DNA of 42,482 bases from an uncultured Alphaproteobacteria bacterium. Lineage in GTDB: Bacteria; Pseudomonadota; Alphaproteobacteria; HIMB59. A model generated the notes under the pieces. It was not told the origin of the DNA. It did no database searches and saw only the letters and a program-made list of their open reading frames with translations. Of the stretch, positions 23,924-32,925 are shown piece after piece. The translations under genes and the position numbers were made by a program. How positions within the stretch are numbered: position 1 is the stretch's first letter; every line of letters starts with the position of its first letter. Location: assembly GCA_902557145.1 (NCBI GenBank), contig CACDYZ010000011.1:1-42482 (forward strand), read 5' to 3'.

Positions 23924-25528
23924 ATGAAACATCAATCAAATATCCTTGCATTAAAATATAGACCTTCAAATTTTCAAGACCTTATCGGCCAAGAGTATTT
24001 GGTTGAGACCATACAAAAGTCTATAGAACAGAATAAGATACCAAATGCTTACATTTTTACTGGTATCCGAGGTGTGGGCAAAACCACAACTGCAAGAATA
24101 GTAGCAAAAATGTTGAACTGCACTGTGTTTGATAAAAATAATAATCCTGATTTAACTAATTGTGAACAAGCTAAAGCTATTACTGAAGACAGACATCCAG
24201 ATGTAATAGAGATTGATGCTGCTTCAAACACAAGTGTTGAAAATGCCAGAGAGATTATTGAAAACGTAAAATATAATCCTGTATTAGGAAAATACAAAGT
24301 TTACATAGTTGATGAAGTGCACATGTTATCTAAAAGCGCATTTAATGCCCTCCTCAAAACACTTGAAGAACCTCCCCCTCATTCAAAATTTATATTTGCA
24401 ACTACTGAGATATCTAAAGTACCAATTACAATTCTATCGAGGTGTCAAAGATTTGATTTACGACGTGTTGATAAGAAAACGTTATACAATTTTCTTATAA
24501 ATATTTCTAAAAAGGAAGACATTTTGATCTCAAACGATGCATTAAATATGATTGTTAAAGCTAGTGATGGTTCCGTAAGAGACTCATTAAGCATATTAGA
24601 TCAAGCCAATATTTTTAAATCAAAAAAAGAGATTCAAGTCGAAGAAATAGTTAATATGTTAGGTTATGCAAAGCAAAGTGATTTATATGAGTTAACAAAA
24701 TTTGTTCTTGATAATAATCTTTCTAAATTAATATCAATGCTCGATGAAATGTATCAAAGAGGCTCGGAAACCACTAAAGTTATTGAAGACTTAATGAATA
24801 TAATAAACTGGTCTTGTAAATTAAAAATTAATAATGAGCTTTTAAAAGATGAGTTTTTAACAGAAGAAGACAAGAATTTTGCCTCGTATGTTCTTCAATT
24901 TGATCAAGGTAAATTAAATATTTTTTGGCAAAGTTTAATGAAAGGATATGATGAAATTAAAATTTCTCCTCAACCCCACTCTACATTAGAAATGATACTT
25001 CTCAGGTGTGCATTTTTGTTAAATGATAACCAACAATCAGACTCAGAAGAAAAAAAAAAGTCTGAAATAAATCAAAATACAAGTCAAACCTCACCTAATC
25101 TTGATCGTGTAATTCAAAATAAAGTTAATCAAGTATCTGATTTATCCCTAAAAGATAAAATAGATCTTCACCAACATTTTTTTCAATTTTATGGGAAAAA
25201 CTTCTCTCCATTAATGGCTGGAATTATAATAGAAAATTGTGAAATAATTGAATTTTCTGAAGAAAATAAAATATTAAGAATAAATGTTATAGATGAAAAC
25301 TTTAATGGAAGTGAAGAATTATATAAAAATATGAAAACTGAATACACACTTGAAGTGATTGTAAAAAAAGAAATTGTAACCCTAGAAGAAATTAAGTCTT
25401 TGTACAAAAAAGAGCTAATTGATCAAGAGATGGAAACTGAGGAATTTAAAAAAGTTCTTGCTAAATTTCCTAATGCAAAGATTATAGATATAGAAGAAAT
25501 AGAAAGAGGTAATGATAATGATGGGTAA
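23924..25528 (+). CDS. dnaX: DNA polymerase III subunit gamma/tau
   Basis: The clamp-loader ATPase. I place the start at ATG 23924 (MKHQSNILALKYRPSNF), because the longer frame from 23894 runs back into the SRP RNA. Length 534 aa. Domain I has Walker A GIRGVGKTTTARI (about 46-58), Walker B VDEVHMLS and sensor motif ATTEISKVPITILSRCQRF. The zinc finger has lost two of four cysteines: LNC and TNCEQA are left where the family has CGxCxxC. Domain III ends near residue 370, and a run of ten A at 25050-25059 then begins the low-complexity linker to the tau-specific tail. The stop overlaps ybaB. Confidence 0.96.
   Translation: MKHQSNILALKYRPSNFQDLIGQEYLVETIQKSIEQNKIPNAYIFTGIRGVGKTTTARIVAKMLNCTVFDKNNNPDLTNCEQAKAITEDRHPDVIEIDAASNTSVENAREIIENVKYNPVLGKYKVYIVDEVHMLSKSAFNALLKTLEEPPPHSKFIFATTEISKVPITILSRCQRFDLRRVDKKTLYNFLINISKKEDILISNDALNMIVKASDGSVRDSLSILDQANIFKSKKEIQVEEIVNMLGYAKQSDLYELTKFVLDNNLSKLISMLDEMYQRGSETTKVIEDLMNIINWSCKLKINNELLKDEFLTEEDKNFASYVLQFDQGKLNIFWQSLMKGYDEIKISPQPHSTLEMILLRCAFLLNDNQQSDSEEKKKSEINQNTSQTSPNLDRVIQNKVNQVSDLSLKDKIDLHQHFFQFYGKNFSPLMAGIIIENCEIIEFSEENKILRINVIDENFNGSEELYKNMKTEYTLEVIVKKEIVTLEEIKSLYKKELIDQEMETEEFKKVLAKFPNAKIIDIEEIERGNDNDG
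25050..25059 (+). other. Candidate dnaX slippage/frameshift site (A10 followed by G)
   Basis: GAAGAAAAAAAAAAGTCTG: ten A in a row at codons 376-379, exactly where the conserved clamp-loader core ends. A -1 shift reads GTC TGA and stops at 25065; a +1 shift reads AGT CTG AAA TAA and stops at 25070. Both give a protein of about 380 aa that would match a gamma subunit. The arrangement resembles E. coli and Thermus dnaX, but A10 also occurs once inside truA, so it may be chance. Confidence 0.5.
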
Positions 25529-25844
25529 TATGGGCGGCATGATGAAAAAAGTTCAGGAAATGCAAACGAAAATGCAAGAAATGCAAAAAGAATTAGAAAC
25601 AAAAACCGTTGAAGCAGAGTCTGGTGGCGGAATGGTTAAAGTTACGATGAATGGAAAACAAATTGTTCAATCTATTAACATAGATCCATCCTTACTATCA
25701 TCAGATGAAAAAGAAGTCTTAGAAGATTTGATCAAAGCGGCATTGAATCAGGCTAAAGAAAAAGTCGAAGAAATGTCAGCTGAAGAAATGAAGAAGATTA
25801 CTGGAGGAATACCCCTTCCCCCAGGTATGAAAATGCCATTTTAA
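25518..25844 (+). CDS. ybaB: YbaB/EbfC nucleoid-associated protein
   Basis: A roughly 108-aa protein of the YbaB/EbfC family that binds DNA as a dimer. Typical start MGNMGGMMKKVQEMQ with a coiled-coil N-terminus (about 5-35), a central AESGGGMVKVTMNG strand and C-terminal ITGGIPLPPGMKMPF. The GAGG Shine-Dalgarno at 25506-25509 is best spaced for the ATG at 25518; ATGs at 25512 and 25521 are alternatives. dnaX-ybaB-recR is the classic conserved order. Confidence 0.96.
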   Translation: MMGNMGGMMKKVQEMQTKMQEMQKELETKTVEAESGGGMVKVTMNGKQIVQSINIDPSLLSSDEKEVLEDLIKAALNQAKEKVEEMSAEEMKKITGGIPLPPGMKMPF

Positions 25845-25845
25845 A

Positions 25846-26442
25846 TTGTCACAAGACGAACTTCAAAAATTAATTAATCTTATTTCAAGGTTGCCTGGAA
25901 TTGGTCAGCGTTCCGCACAAAGAATTGCATTGTATTTAATTAAAAATAAGCAAGAACTGATGCTGCCCTTAGCTGAAAGCGTAAAAGATACTGCATCAGC
26001 AGTAAAAAAATGTACCAACTGTGGAATTTTAGATGTAATCACCCCTTGTAAAATTTGCTCATCAGAAAATAGATCAAAAACAACTATCTGTATTGTTGAA
26101 GATATGGCAGATGTGTGGGCATTTGAAAGATCTGGATATCATAAAGGCCTTTATCATGTCATTGGAGGACTCTTATCAGCTTCAAAGAATTACACAGAAC
26201 AGGATTTGAATTTAAATAAACTCAAAGAAAGAATTATAAATAATCAAGTACAAGAAATCATTTTGGCACTAAGTGCAACTATTGAGGGACAAACTACTGC
26301 CTTAGTAATAAAAGACAAACTAGAAAGTCAAAATATTAAAATTACACAACTAGCATATGGCGTTCCAGTAGGAAGTGAAATCCATTATCTAGATGATAAT
26401 ACTTTAGGAGCAGCTTTAGAGTCTCGTAAAAACTTAGGCTAA
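25846..26442 (+). CDS. recR: Recombination mediator protein RecR
   Basis: A 198-aa DNA-repair protein of the RecFOR pathway. N-terminal helix-hairpin-helix SRLPGIGQRSAQRIALYL, a C4 zinc finger (CTNCGILDVITPCKIC, about 57-72) and a Toprim domain starting TICIVEDMADVWAFE, ending EIHYLDDNTLGAALESRK. It starts with TTG at 25846, one base after the ybaB stop. Length is normal (about 200). Confidence 0.96.
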   Translation: MSQDELQKLINLISRLPGIGQRSAQRIALYLIKNKQELMLPLAESVKDTASAVKKCTNCGILDVITPCKICSSENRSKTTICIVEDMADVWAFERSGYHKGLYHVIGGLLSASKNYTEQDLNLNKLKERIINNQVQEIILALSATIEGQTTALVIKDKLESQNIKITQLAYGVPVGSEIHYLDDNTLGAALESRKNLG

Positions 26443-26518
26443 ATTATCTAGAACTGAAACTAATAAACTTTGATTTATTGTCTCTAATAACTTTATAAAT
26501 TAAACTATATTGAATGCT

Positions 26519-27031
26519 ATGTTAAAGCTCATTTATGCACCTGATCCAATATTAAAAAAAGAGAGCGTGTCTATACCTCAAGTAGACGACCACCACAGAG
26601 AATTGATAAAACAAATGTATGAAGTTATGTATTCTGCAAATGGCGTAGGTTTAGCTGCTCCACAGATAGGTTTAAATATTAGAATATTTATCCTCGATGC
26701 TGGTTCCAGAGATGAAGAAAAAAAACCTATTACAATTATTAATCCCAAAATTTTATCATTAGAAAAAAATACAGTACCCTATGAGGAAGGATGTTTATCT
26801 TTCCCAGAACATTTTGCAGAAATTGATCGTCCTGAAAATATTAAGATAGAATATCTTGATGAAAATAACTCTAAAAAATCCTCTACGTTTAAAGGTTTTG
26901 AATCAAGAATAATACAACATGAATTAGATCACTTAAATGGTATTTTATTTGTTGACCATTTAAGTCGTTTAAAGAGAGATGTCATTATAAGGAAGATGAG
27001 AAAGTATAAAAAAGAAAAAGAATTAATCTAA
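26519..27031 (+). CDS. def: Peptide deformylase
   Basis: Removes formyl groups from new proteins. All three motifs are present: GVGLAAPQIG, EEGCLSFP and the metal site QHELDHLNG (HExxH). I use ATG 26519 (MLKLIYAPDPIL, 170 aa) rather than the in-frame TTG at 26510, because family members start near this point. The stop is followed directly by fmt, the usual partner that adds formyl groups to initiator tRNA. Confidence 0.96.
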   Translation: MLKLIYAPDPILKKESVSIPQVDDHHRELIKQMYEVMYSANGVGLAAPQIGLNIRIFILDAGSRDEEKKPITIINPKILSLEKNTVPYEEGCLSFPEHFAEIDRPENIKIEYLDENNSKKSSTFKGFESRIIQHELDHLNGILFVDHLSRLKRDVIIRKMRKYKKEKELI

Positions 27032-27961
27032 ATGAAAAAACAACGCATTGTTTATTTTGGCTCACCAGAATTTTCCCTTCCTCCTTTAAAGACACTTTAC
27101 CTTGGTGGTTATGAAATAGTTGGAATTTATACTCAAGAACCAAAAAAAAAATTTAGAGGACAGAAAAAATATAATACTCCAGTACAACAATGGGCAGAGA
27201 GTCAACTTCTTCCCGTTTTTACCCCCGAAACACTCGATGATATATCTTTAAAAGAATTTCAATCGTTAAAGCCGGACGCTGCAATACTTTTTGCTTATGG
27301 AAAAAAAGTTCCATTAAATTGGCTAAATACACCCTTACATGGCTTTATTAATATACATGCCTCACTTCTTCCGAAGTGGAGAGGGGCGGCACCCGTTCAA
27401 AGGGCTATTGAAAACAATGATAAAAAGACAGGTATTAGTATTATGAAAATGAATGATCAAATAGATGAAGGCCCAATGTTAGCCCAGCAGGACATTGAAA
27501 TAAAGAATACTACTGATGGAAAACAATTAATTGATCAAATTAGTTATGAATCTTGCTCATTATTATTTAATACATTAAAAAAATACTTTCTTGGCCAAGT
27601 GTCACTAAAAGAACAAGATCATTCACAATCTACTTATGCAAAAAAAATAAATAAAGCTGAAACACAAATAGATTGGGGACTATCTGCAAGTGTAATTGAA
27701 AAAAAAATAAGAGCCTTTTACCCATCACCAGCAATGTGGTTTAAATATAAGGGACAGAGATACAAAATTTTGAAAGCTAAAATTTCAAATAAACAGGATG
27801 TGAATGGAAAAATAATTAATTTACCTCTTACCGTAGCTTGTCGAGAGAAAAGTTTGGATATTTTAGAAATTCAAGCTGAAGGAAAGAAAGCGTTAAATAT
27901 TAAAGAATTCATTTTAGGCAATAATCAATTTCAATTAAATGAAAATATTAATAATGGCTAA
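27032..27961 (+). CDS. fmt: Methionyl-tRNA formyltransferase
   Basis: A 309-aa enzyme that formylates Met-tRNA(fMet) using 10-formyl-tetrahydrofolate. N-terminal GSPEFSLPPLKTL, the catalytic region NIHASLLPKWRGAAPVQRAI (about 108-127), MNDQIDEGPML, and a C-terminal OB-like tRNA-binding domain (about 205-305). It abuts def and overlaps truA by 8 bases. Confidence 0.96.
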   Translation: MKKQRIVYFGSPEFSLPPLKTLYLGGYEIVGIYTQEPKKKFRGQKKYNTPVQQWAESQLLPVFTPETLDDISLKEFQSLKPDAAILFAYGKKVPLNWLNTPLHGFINIHASLLPKWRGAAPVQRAIENNDKKTGISIMKMNDQIDEGPMLAQQDIEIKNTTDGKQLIDQISYESCSLLFNTLKKYFLGQVSLKEQDHSQSTYAKKINKAETQIDWGLSASVIEKKIRAFYPSPAMWFKYKGQRYKILKAKISNKQDVNGKIINLPLTVACREKSLDILEIQAEGKKALNIKEFILGNNQFQLNENINNG

Positions 27962-28691
27962 TATAAAACTTACAATTGAATATCATGGCTTGCCATATTG
28001 TGGGTGGCAATTTCAGAAAAATGAAAAAACTATTCAAGGTGAAATAGAAAAGGCAATATTCAAATTTTCTGGTGAGAAAAAAACAATACAAGGTGCTGGG
28101 CGGACAGATGCTGGAGTTCATGCAATTGGTCAATGTGCTAGCTTTGAGTTAAAAAAAAAATTTGACACCTACCAAATTTTAAATGGAATTAATTTTCATC
28201 TTGGCACTGAAAAGATTAGGGTCACCAAAGTTGAAAATGTAGAAGATGAATTTAATGCACGTTTCACAGCCAAAAGTAAAATTTATAATTATCAAGTATT
28301 TAATAGTTTAGCTCCATCAGTAATAGAGAATGATTTTAGCATTCATGTTCGACAATCTTTAGATTTAGACTCAATGAGAAATGCAATTAAGTTATTTTTA
28401 GGAAAACATGATTTTTCCTCTTTTAGGGCACAAGGTTGTCAAGCCAACAAACCAATTAGAACTATCGATGAAGCTTCAATTGATGTCTTAGATAAAAAAA
28501 TAATTTTTATATTTAAAGCTCAGTCTTTTCTTTATCAACAGATTAGAATAATGGTCGGATCTTTATTAGAAGTTGGGTCAAAAAATAAAGATATAAATTG
28601 GATAAGTGAATTAATAGATGCTAAAGATAGAAGACTTGCTGGACCAACTGTCCCCTCAAAAGGATTGATTTTAAAGGAGATTAGTTATTAA
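27954..28691 (+). CDS. truA: tRNA pseudouridine(38-40) synthase
   Basis: A 245-aa enzyme modifying the tRNA anticodon arm. The catalytic Asp lies in GAGRTDAGVHAIGQ, and LYQQIRIMVGSLLEVG and DRRLAGPTVPSKGLIL near the C-terminus are typical. The best start is ATG 27954 (MANIKLTIEYHG), which overlaps the fmt stop by 8 bases. A run of ten A at 28151-28160 lies inside the frame. Confidence 0.95.
   Translation: MANIKLTIEYHGLPYCGWQFQKNEKTIQGEIEKAIFKFSGEKKTIQGAGRTDAGVHAIGQCASFELKKKFDTYQILNGINFHLGTEKIRVTKVENVEDEFNARFTAKSKIYNYQVFNSLAPSVIENDFSIHVRQSLDLDSMRNAIKLFLGKHDFSSFRAQGCQANKPIRTIDEASIDVLDKKIIFIFKAQSFLYQQIRIMVGSLLEVGSKNKDINWISELIDAKDRRLAGPTVPSKGLILKEISY
28675..28679 (+). promoter_or_regulatory. Shine-Dalgarno AGGAG pointing to an ATT start at 28687
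   Basis: AAAGGAGA at the end of truA lies seven bases before ATT at 28687, which is in frame with the glycosyltransferase. This spacing is ideal and no ATG, GTG or TTG is in that frame until the ATG at 28747, which would cut off the conserved N-terminal strand. Confidence 0.65.
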
Positions 28692-29736
28692 TATTCTCAT
28701 ATATACCCAATGTTTTGCTCCAAAAGTAGGCGGTATAGAGTCTGTAATGACAAACATAGCTCAGTATGCATTCACTGCACAAAACAAAGTAACAGTTTTA
28801 TCTGATGGATCTAAACTTACCTCGTCAGATTTTGATAATAAATGTAAATTTAAAATCTTTCGCTTTGACCAAATCAAATTTCTTAGAAAAAGAGTTAAAT
28901 CAAGTTTTGCACACAATTTCTTAAAGGAAAATAAAATTGATTTAATTTTTTTTGACAGTTGGAAATCTATAGAGTTACTAAATTTTAATACACATGCAAA
29001 AAAAATTTGCTTGGTTCACGGTAATGAAATTTTAAATCAAAGAAAAAAAGATAGAATTTTAAAATCATTAAATAAAGCAGACCTAATAATTTTTAATTCC
29101 AATTATACTAAAAACAAAACAATCAAAAACTTCAAAATATTAAAAAAAATAAATCATAAAATAATCCACCCAGCATTCGTTGAAAAGATCTTTAAAAGTA
29201 AAATTATTAAAAATAAATACGATTTATGCACTGTCGCTAGATTAGAGTATAGAAAGGGTCATCATTTAGTATTTGAAGCTATGTCTATTTTAAGAAATAA
29301 ATATGATATTATACTCAAATACGCCATTCTTGGTGATGGCCCAGAATTATCAAGGCTTAAAGATTTGGTAATAAGACATTCTCTTCATGGTCAAGTAGAA
29401 TTCTTAAATCAGGATTGCCCTGTTGAAAAAATATTCAAAAATTCATCTGTCCACATTATGCCAACTTTAACTACACCTGAGAGCATAGAAGGTTTTGGTA
29501 TATCTAATATTGAAGCAGCGTCTTATGGACTACCTTGTATAGTCAGTAATAGTGGAGGCACACCTGAGTCAGTAGGGAGCAATGGAATTATTGTTAAAGA
29601 AAATAATCCCAAAGAATTAGTAAACTCAATTATTGATATTTTTAAAAAGTATAAAACTTACAGCAAAAAAAGTTACATATTTGCTAACAAATTTGACTCT
29701 AAAAAAAAGATAAAAGAATATTTAAATATTCTTTAG
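28687..29736 (+). CDS. Glycosyltransferase family 4 protein (probable ATT start)
   Basis: GT-B fold, retaining glycosyltransferase. From 28687 the product begins NILIYTQCFAPKVGGIESVM, the typical GT4 first strand with glycine-rich acceptor loop. Starting at ATG 28747 would leave this out. The C-terminal domain has VARLEYRKGHHLVFEAM, ILGDGPELSRL, and the donor-binding E-x7-E region TPESIEGFGISNIEAASYG (about 250-268). Roughly 349 aa. The N-terminal acceptor domain is unusually rich in Lys. Likely in lipopolysaccharide or exopolysaccharide synthesis; donor and acceptor unknown. It is convergent with the peroxiredoxin gene, overlapping by 15 bases. Confidence 0.85.
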   Translation: MNILIYTQCFAPKVGGIESVMTNIAQYAFTAQNKVTVLSDGSKLTSSDFDNKCKFKIFRFDQIKFLRKRVKSSFAHNFLKENKIDLIFFDSWKSIELLNFNTHAKKICLVHGNEILNQRKKDRILKSLNKADLIIFNSNYTKNKTIKNFKILKKINHKIIHPAFVEKIFKSKIIKNKYDLCTVARLEYRKGHHLVFEAMSILRNKYDIILKYAILGDGPELSRLKDLVIRHSLHGQVEFLNQDCPVEKIFKNSSVHIMPTLTTPESIEGFGISNIEAASYGLPCIVSNSGGTPESVGSNGIIVKENNPKELVNSIIDIFKKYKTYSKKSYIFANKFDSKKKIKEYLNIL

Positions 29737-30198
29737 AATTTCTTTGTAGCTCGTTTTTTTTAATTCTCCTGGTTCATCACAGATTAATTTACTAATTTTA
29801 AGATTATCTATCAGGATAACAGAGCGAATAAGTCTATGACCCATAAAGCTTTTTTCATGATTTCTTATTAATTCAGAGGACTCTAAAAATTCATTATTCC
29901 CATCTGATAAAAATAAGATTTTTGAGTCTCCTAATTCTTTTCTCCACAAATCTAGCACGTAAGGATCATTAGTAGTCATACAGCAAATCAGATCTATTTT
30001 TTTTTCAGACATTAACTGTTTTGCACCATTGATGAAGGGGGGAAGGTGTTGTACGTGACAGGTTGATGTGAAAGCGCCAGGAGCACAAATTATTAATGTC
30101 CTTTTAAATTTAAGGTTATCATGTAGTCCGAAATTCTTAGTCCCATCTGCAGAAACAGATCTTAAAATAATATCAGGAATTAAATCTCCCTCTTTCAA
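29722..30198 (-). CDS. Peroxiredoxin of the Prx5/redoxin type
   Basis: A 158-aa cytosolic peroxidase that reduces hydroperoxides. The peroxidatic Cys is residue 47 in PGAFTSTCHVQHLPPF (family PxxxTxxC), with TTNDPYVLDLW after it, and GHRLIRSVILID for the later strand. The start is TTG at 30198, with a TTGA overlap on the dapE stop. This makes it the last gene of the rpmH-dapE operon. Confidence 0.9.
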   Translation of the reverse strand: MKEGDLIPDIILRSVSADGTKNFGLHDNLKFKRTLIICAPGAFTSTCHVQHLPPFINGAKQLMSEKKIDLICCMTTNDPYVLDLWRKELGDSKILFLSDGNNEFLESSELIRNHEKSFMGHRLIRSVILIDNLKISKLICDEPGELKKTSYKEILKNI

Positions 30199-31358
30199 TT
30201 ATGGAAAAAGTTTTCTAATGTTTTAAGATATATTTTTTCAGTAGTTTTAAGATCATCCACTGAAACACATTCATTAACTTTGTGAAGGGTTTTATTAATC
30301 GTTCCAAATTCAAAAACAGGACAAACTTCCTGCATAAATCTAGCATCTGATGTTCCACCACCTGTATCTTGACTTGCCTCTAATCCAGTTACATCTTTTA
30401 TTGCTTTAATACAATGCTTTGTAAATGGGTTATCAAAAGCTTGGAAGGGCATACCTCTAAAGGTTAATTTTAAATTATATTTACAATTATTTTCTGAACA
30501 AAGCCTAGTTAAGTGTTTATCAAAATAGTTTTGTATTTTTGCTTGATCCCAATTATCATTAAATCGCATGTCACCTACAGTAATTAATTTTTCAGGGATA
30601 ACATTCTTTGCTTTATTATTTAAATTTATTTGGGTGAACTGTAGAGTTGAAGGTTCAAAGTATTCCGCTCCATCATCAAGTTTTTGATCATCAAAGAAGG
30701 AAATCAACTTAGACATACAATGTATTGGGTTTTGAGCTAGTTGAGGGTAAGCAGCGTGTCCTTGTTTACCAATAATTTCAATTTGAACATCTACAGCTCC
30801 TTTTCTTCCCACTTTTATTTGATCGCCAATTACTTTCTCTGAGGATGATTCAGTAGCTATTGAGCCATCAATCCTTATATTATTTTCTTTTAACCATTTT
30901 ACGACCTTCTTCACTCCGTTAACAGAGTCAGCCTCCTCATCTCCTGTGATAATAAAACTTATTGTGCCGTTAAAATCCTTCTTTTCCTTGATAAATTTAA
31001 AAACACTTACCATACTAGCTGCAGTACAACCCTTCATATCCTCAGATCCACGACCATAAAGATATCCATCTTTAATTGTTGGTTCAAAAGGATGAGTGTC
31101 CCAATCTTCTAAGTTACCAGGAGGCACTACGTCAACATGACATAAAAAATTAAAATGTTTTCCATTGGTGTTAGTTGGTCCATATGTAGCCATGATATTT
31201 ATGACTTCGTAGCTTCCATCCCCATCAAAATTTAATTGTTTTGTTACAAAACCATTTTCTTCAAATGTTTTAATTAAAAAGTCAAAAATATCTTGCTTCG
31301 CAGGGGTAACAGAATCAAATGATATTAATTTTTTTGATAGTTCTATTGTGTCTAACAT
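30195..31358 (-). CDS. dapE: Succinyl-diaminopimelate desuccinylase
   Basis: A 387-aa di-zinc M20 peptidase-family enzyme releasing LL-diaminopimelate for lysine and peptidoglycan. Metal ligands are visible in LCHVDVVPPGN, GRGSEDMKG, TGDEEADS (catalytic and metal Glu) and KTLHKVNECV. GRKGAVDVQIEIIGKQGHAAYP opens the dimerisation domain (about 185-290). The usual GEPTS motif reads ATESSS here. It follows dapD by one base and overlaps the peroxiredoxin. Confidence 0.95.
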   Translation of the reverse strand: MLDTIELSKKLISFDSVTPAKQDIFDFLIKTFEENGFVTKQLNFDGDGSYEVINIMATYGPTNTNGKHFNFLCHVDVVPPGNLEDWDTHPFEPTIKDGYLYGRGSEDMKGCTAASMVSVFKFIKEKKDFNGTISFIITGDEEADSVNGVKKVVKWLKENNIRIDGSIATESSSEKVIGDQIKVGRKGAVDVQIEIIGKQGHAAYPQLAQNPIHCMSKLISFFDDQKLDDGAEYFEPSTLQFTQINLNNKAKNVIPEKLITVGDMRFNDNWDQAKIQNYFDKHLTRLCSENNCKYNLKLTFRGMPFQAFDNPFTKHCIKAIKDVTGLEASQDTGGGTSDARFMQEVCPVFEFGTINKTLHKVNECVSVDDLKTTEKIYLKTLENFFHN

Positions 31359-31359
31359 C

Positions 31360-32190
31360 TTAATCTCTTAACAATTCATTAACTGAGGTTTTTGATCGAG
31401 TTTTTTCATCAACAGTTTTAACAATTACAACACAGTACAAAGATGCATCACCTTTTGAACTTGGAAGACTACCTGGTACAACTACTGAATAAGGAGGAAC
31501 TTTTCCCATATAAATTTCTTTAGTTTCACGATTATAAATTTTAGTTGAAGCTCCAATAAATACCCCCATAGATAATACTGAACCCTCTCCAACTATCACA
31601 CCTTCTGCAACTTCAGATCTAGCACCAATAAAACAATTATCTTCAATTATTACAGGATTTGCTTGTAAGGGCTCTAATACGCCACCTATACCTGCACCAC
31701 CTGAAATATGACAATTTTTTCCAACTTGCGCGCAAGAGCCAACTGTTGCCCAAGTGTCTACCATAGTTCCTTCATCAACATAGGCACCTAGGTTAACAAA
31801 ACAAGGCATCAAGACAGCACTCTTTGCAATAAAAGCTGACCTCCTTACAACACAGTTAGGAACTGCTCTAAAGCCAGCTGATTGAAAATTTTCCGATGTC
31901 CAATTTTGAAATTTTGAGGGAACTTTATCCCACCATGAAGTATTCCCATGGCTGACACTTGGGCCACCGTTGATCATTTCCATATCCTGTATTCTAAAAC
32001 TTAAAAGTATTGCTTTTTTAAGCCATTGATTAACGTGCCAAATATCATCTTTTTTTTCGCATACTCGAAGCTTTCCTTGATCTAATAAGTTTAGAACATT
32101 CTCTATACTTTTTTTTGCTTCGCTATCCTCAATAAAATTAATTTGATCTCTTTGATCCCATAACTTTTCAATAACTTCTTGATTGCTCAT
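31360..32190 (-). CDS. dapD: 2,3,4,5-tetrahydropyridine-2,6-dicarboxylate N-succinyltransferase
   Basis: A 276-aa left-handed beta-helix acyltransferase that uses succinyl-CoA in the lysine/DAP pathway. The hexapeptide-repeat region (about 105-235) includes [38 protein letters not shown] and [20 protein letters not shown]. It sits next to dapE in the same operon, so the cell uses the succinylase branch of DAP synthesis. Confidence 0.97.
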   Translation of the reverse strand: MSNQEVIEKLWDQRDQINFIEDSEAKKSIENVLNLLDQGKLRVCEKKDDIWHVNQWLKKAILLSFRIQDMEMINGGPSVSHGNTSWWDKVPSKFQNWTSENFQSAGFRAVPNCVVRRSAFIAKSAVLMPCFVNLGAYVDEGTMVDTWATVGSCAQVGKNCHISGGAGIGGVLEPLQANPVIIEDNCFIGARSEVAEGVIVGEGSVLSMGVFIGASTKIYNRETKEIYMGKVPPYSVVVPGSLPSSKGDASLYCVVIVKTVDEKTRSKTSVNELLRD

Positions 32191-32197
32191 ACTAACT

Positions 32198-32881
32198 TTA
32201 TATTACGTTTTTTAAGAAATTTTCCAAATCATCAGTAACATGAGAAATATAACCTTTTTCATCAATAATTTTTTGAATATCTGCTTGTTGGTTAACATCT
32301 TTATTTAAGTTGTATTCTAAATTATTAGTAACCCAAACTGTTTGCCATCCCATATTATAAGGCTCTTTTAAATTGATATGAAGATCTTCAAACATAGCTG
32401 TTGAGCTGTTGTCTAAATTAAATTTCTCCTGAAATGAGTCATAAACTTCCTTATGGGGTTTTGGCATATAATTACTCTCTGAAATATCAAAACATCCATC
32501 AAAAATATCTGTCATATCAAGCTTTTCTAATACTTTTTCGACATGTTCGAAGTTAGCATTTGTAAAAATATATTTTTTTCCATTCAAGTTTTTTAATATT
32601 TGTGCCAATGGAATATTTGGCTGAACTACTTCATAATTAATTTGATGAACGTAGTCTAAATATTCATCAGGGTTAACTTGATGCTCGATCATAAGTCCTC
32701 TAAGTGTCGTTCCATACTGATGATAATATTTAGATCTTAGAGCTTGAGCGTCTCCAGAGGCTAAATTTAATTTTTCCTCAATAAACCTTCCCATTAGAAT
32801 GTGAACTTTATCAAACAAACCGCACTCTGCTTTATAAAGGGTGTTATCTAAATCAAAAACCCAGTTAGTAATGTTATTCAT
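32198..32881 (-). CDS. HAD-family pyrimidine 5'-nucleotidase-like hydrolase
   Basis: A 227-aa HAD class I protein. Motif [16 protein letters not shown] (about 9-23), motif II in [14 protein letters not shown], motif III Lys in [12 protein letters not shown] and acidic motif IV in [13 protein letters not shown]. This pattern fits the pyrimidine 5'-nucleotidase subgroup (TIGR01993), which in alphaproteobacteria lies between argB and dapD. Here argB is missing and engB is next. Probable role: nucleotide dephosphorylation or house-cleaning. Confidence 0.9.
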   Translation of the reverse strand: MNNITNWVFDLDNTLYKAECGLFDKVHILMGRFIEEKLNLASGDAQALRSKYYHQYGTTLRGLMIEHQVNPDEYLDYVHQINYEVVQPNIPLAQILKNLNGKKYIFTNANFEHVEKVLEKLDMTDIFDGCFDISESNYMPKPHKEVYDSFQEKFNLDNSSTAMFEDLHINLKEPYNMGWQTVWVTNNLEYNLNKDVNQQADIQKIIDEKGYISHVTDDLENFLKNVI

Positions 32882-32925
32882 AATCGTGTTAAACTAATGT
32901 TTATTCTAAAAAAAGCCAAGAAGAT

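Noticed and set aside
28151..28160. A10 run inside truA as a second programmed slippage site
   Set aside because: It lies in the middle of a conserved enzyme domain where a truncated product would be inactive. Kept only as evidence that A10 can occur by chance here.
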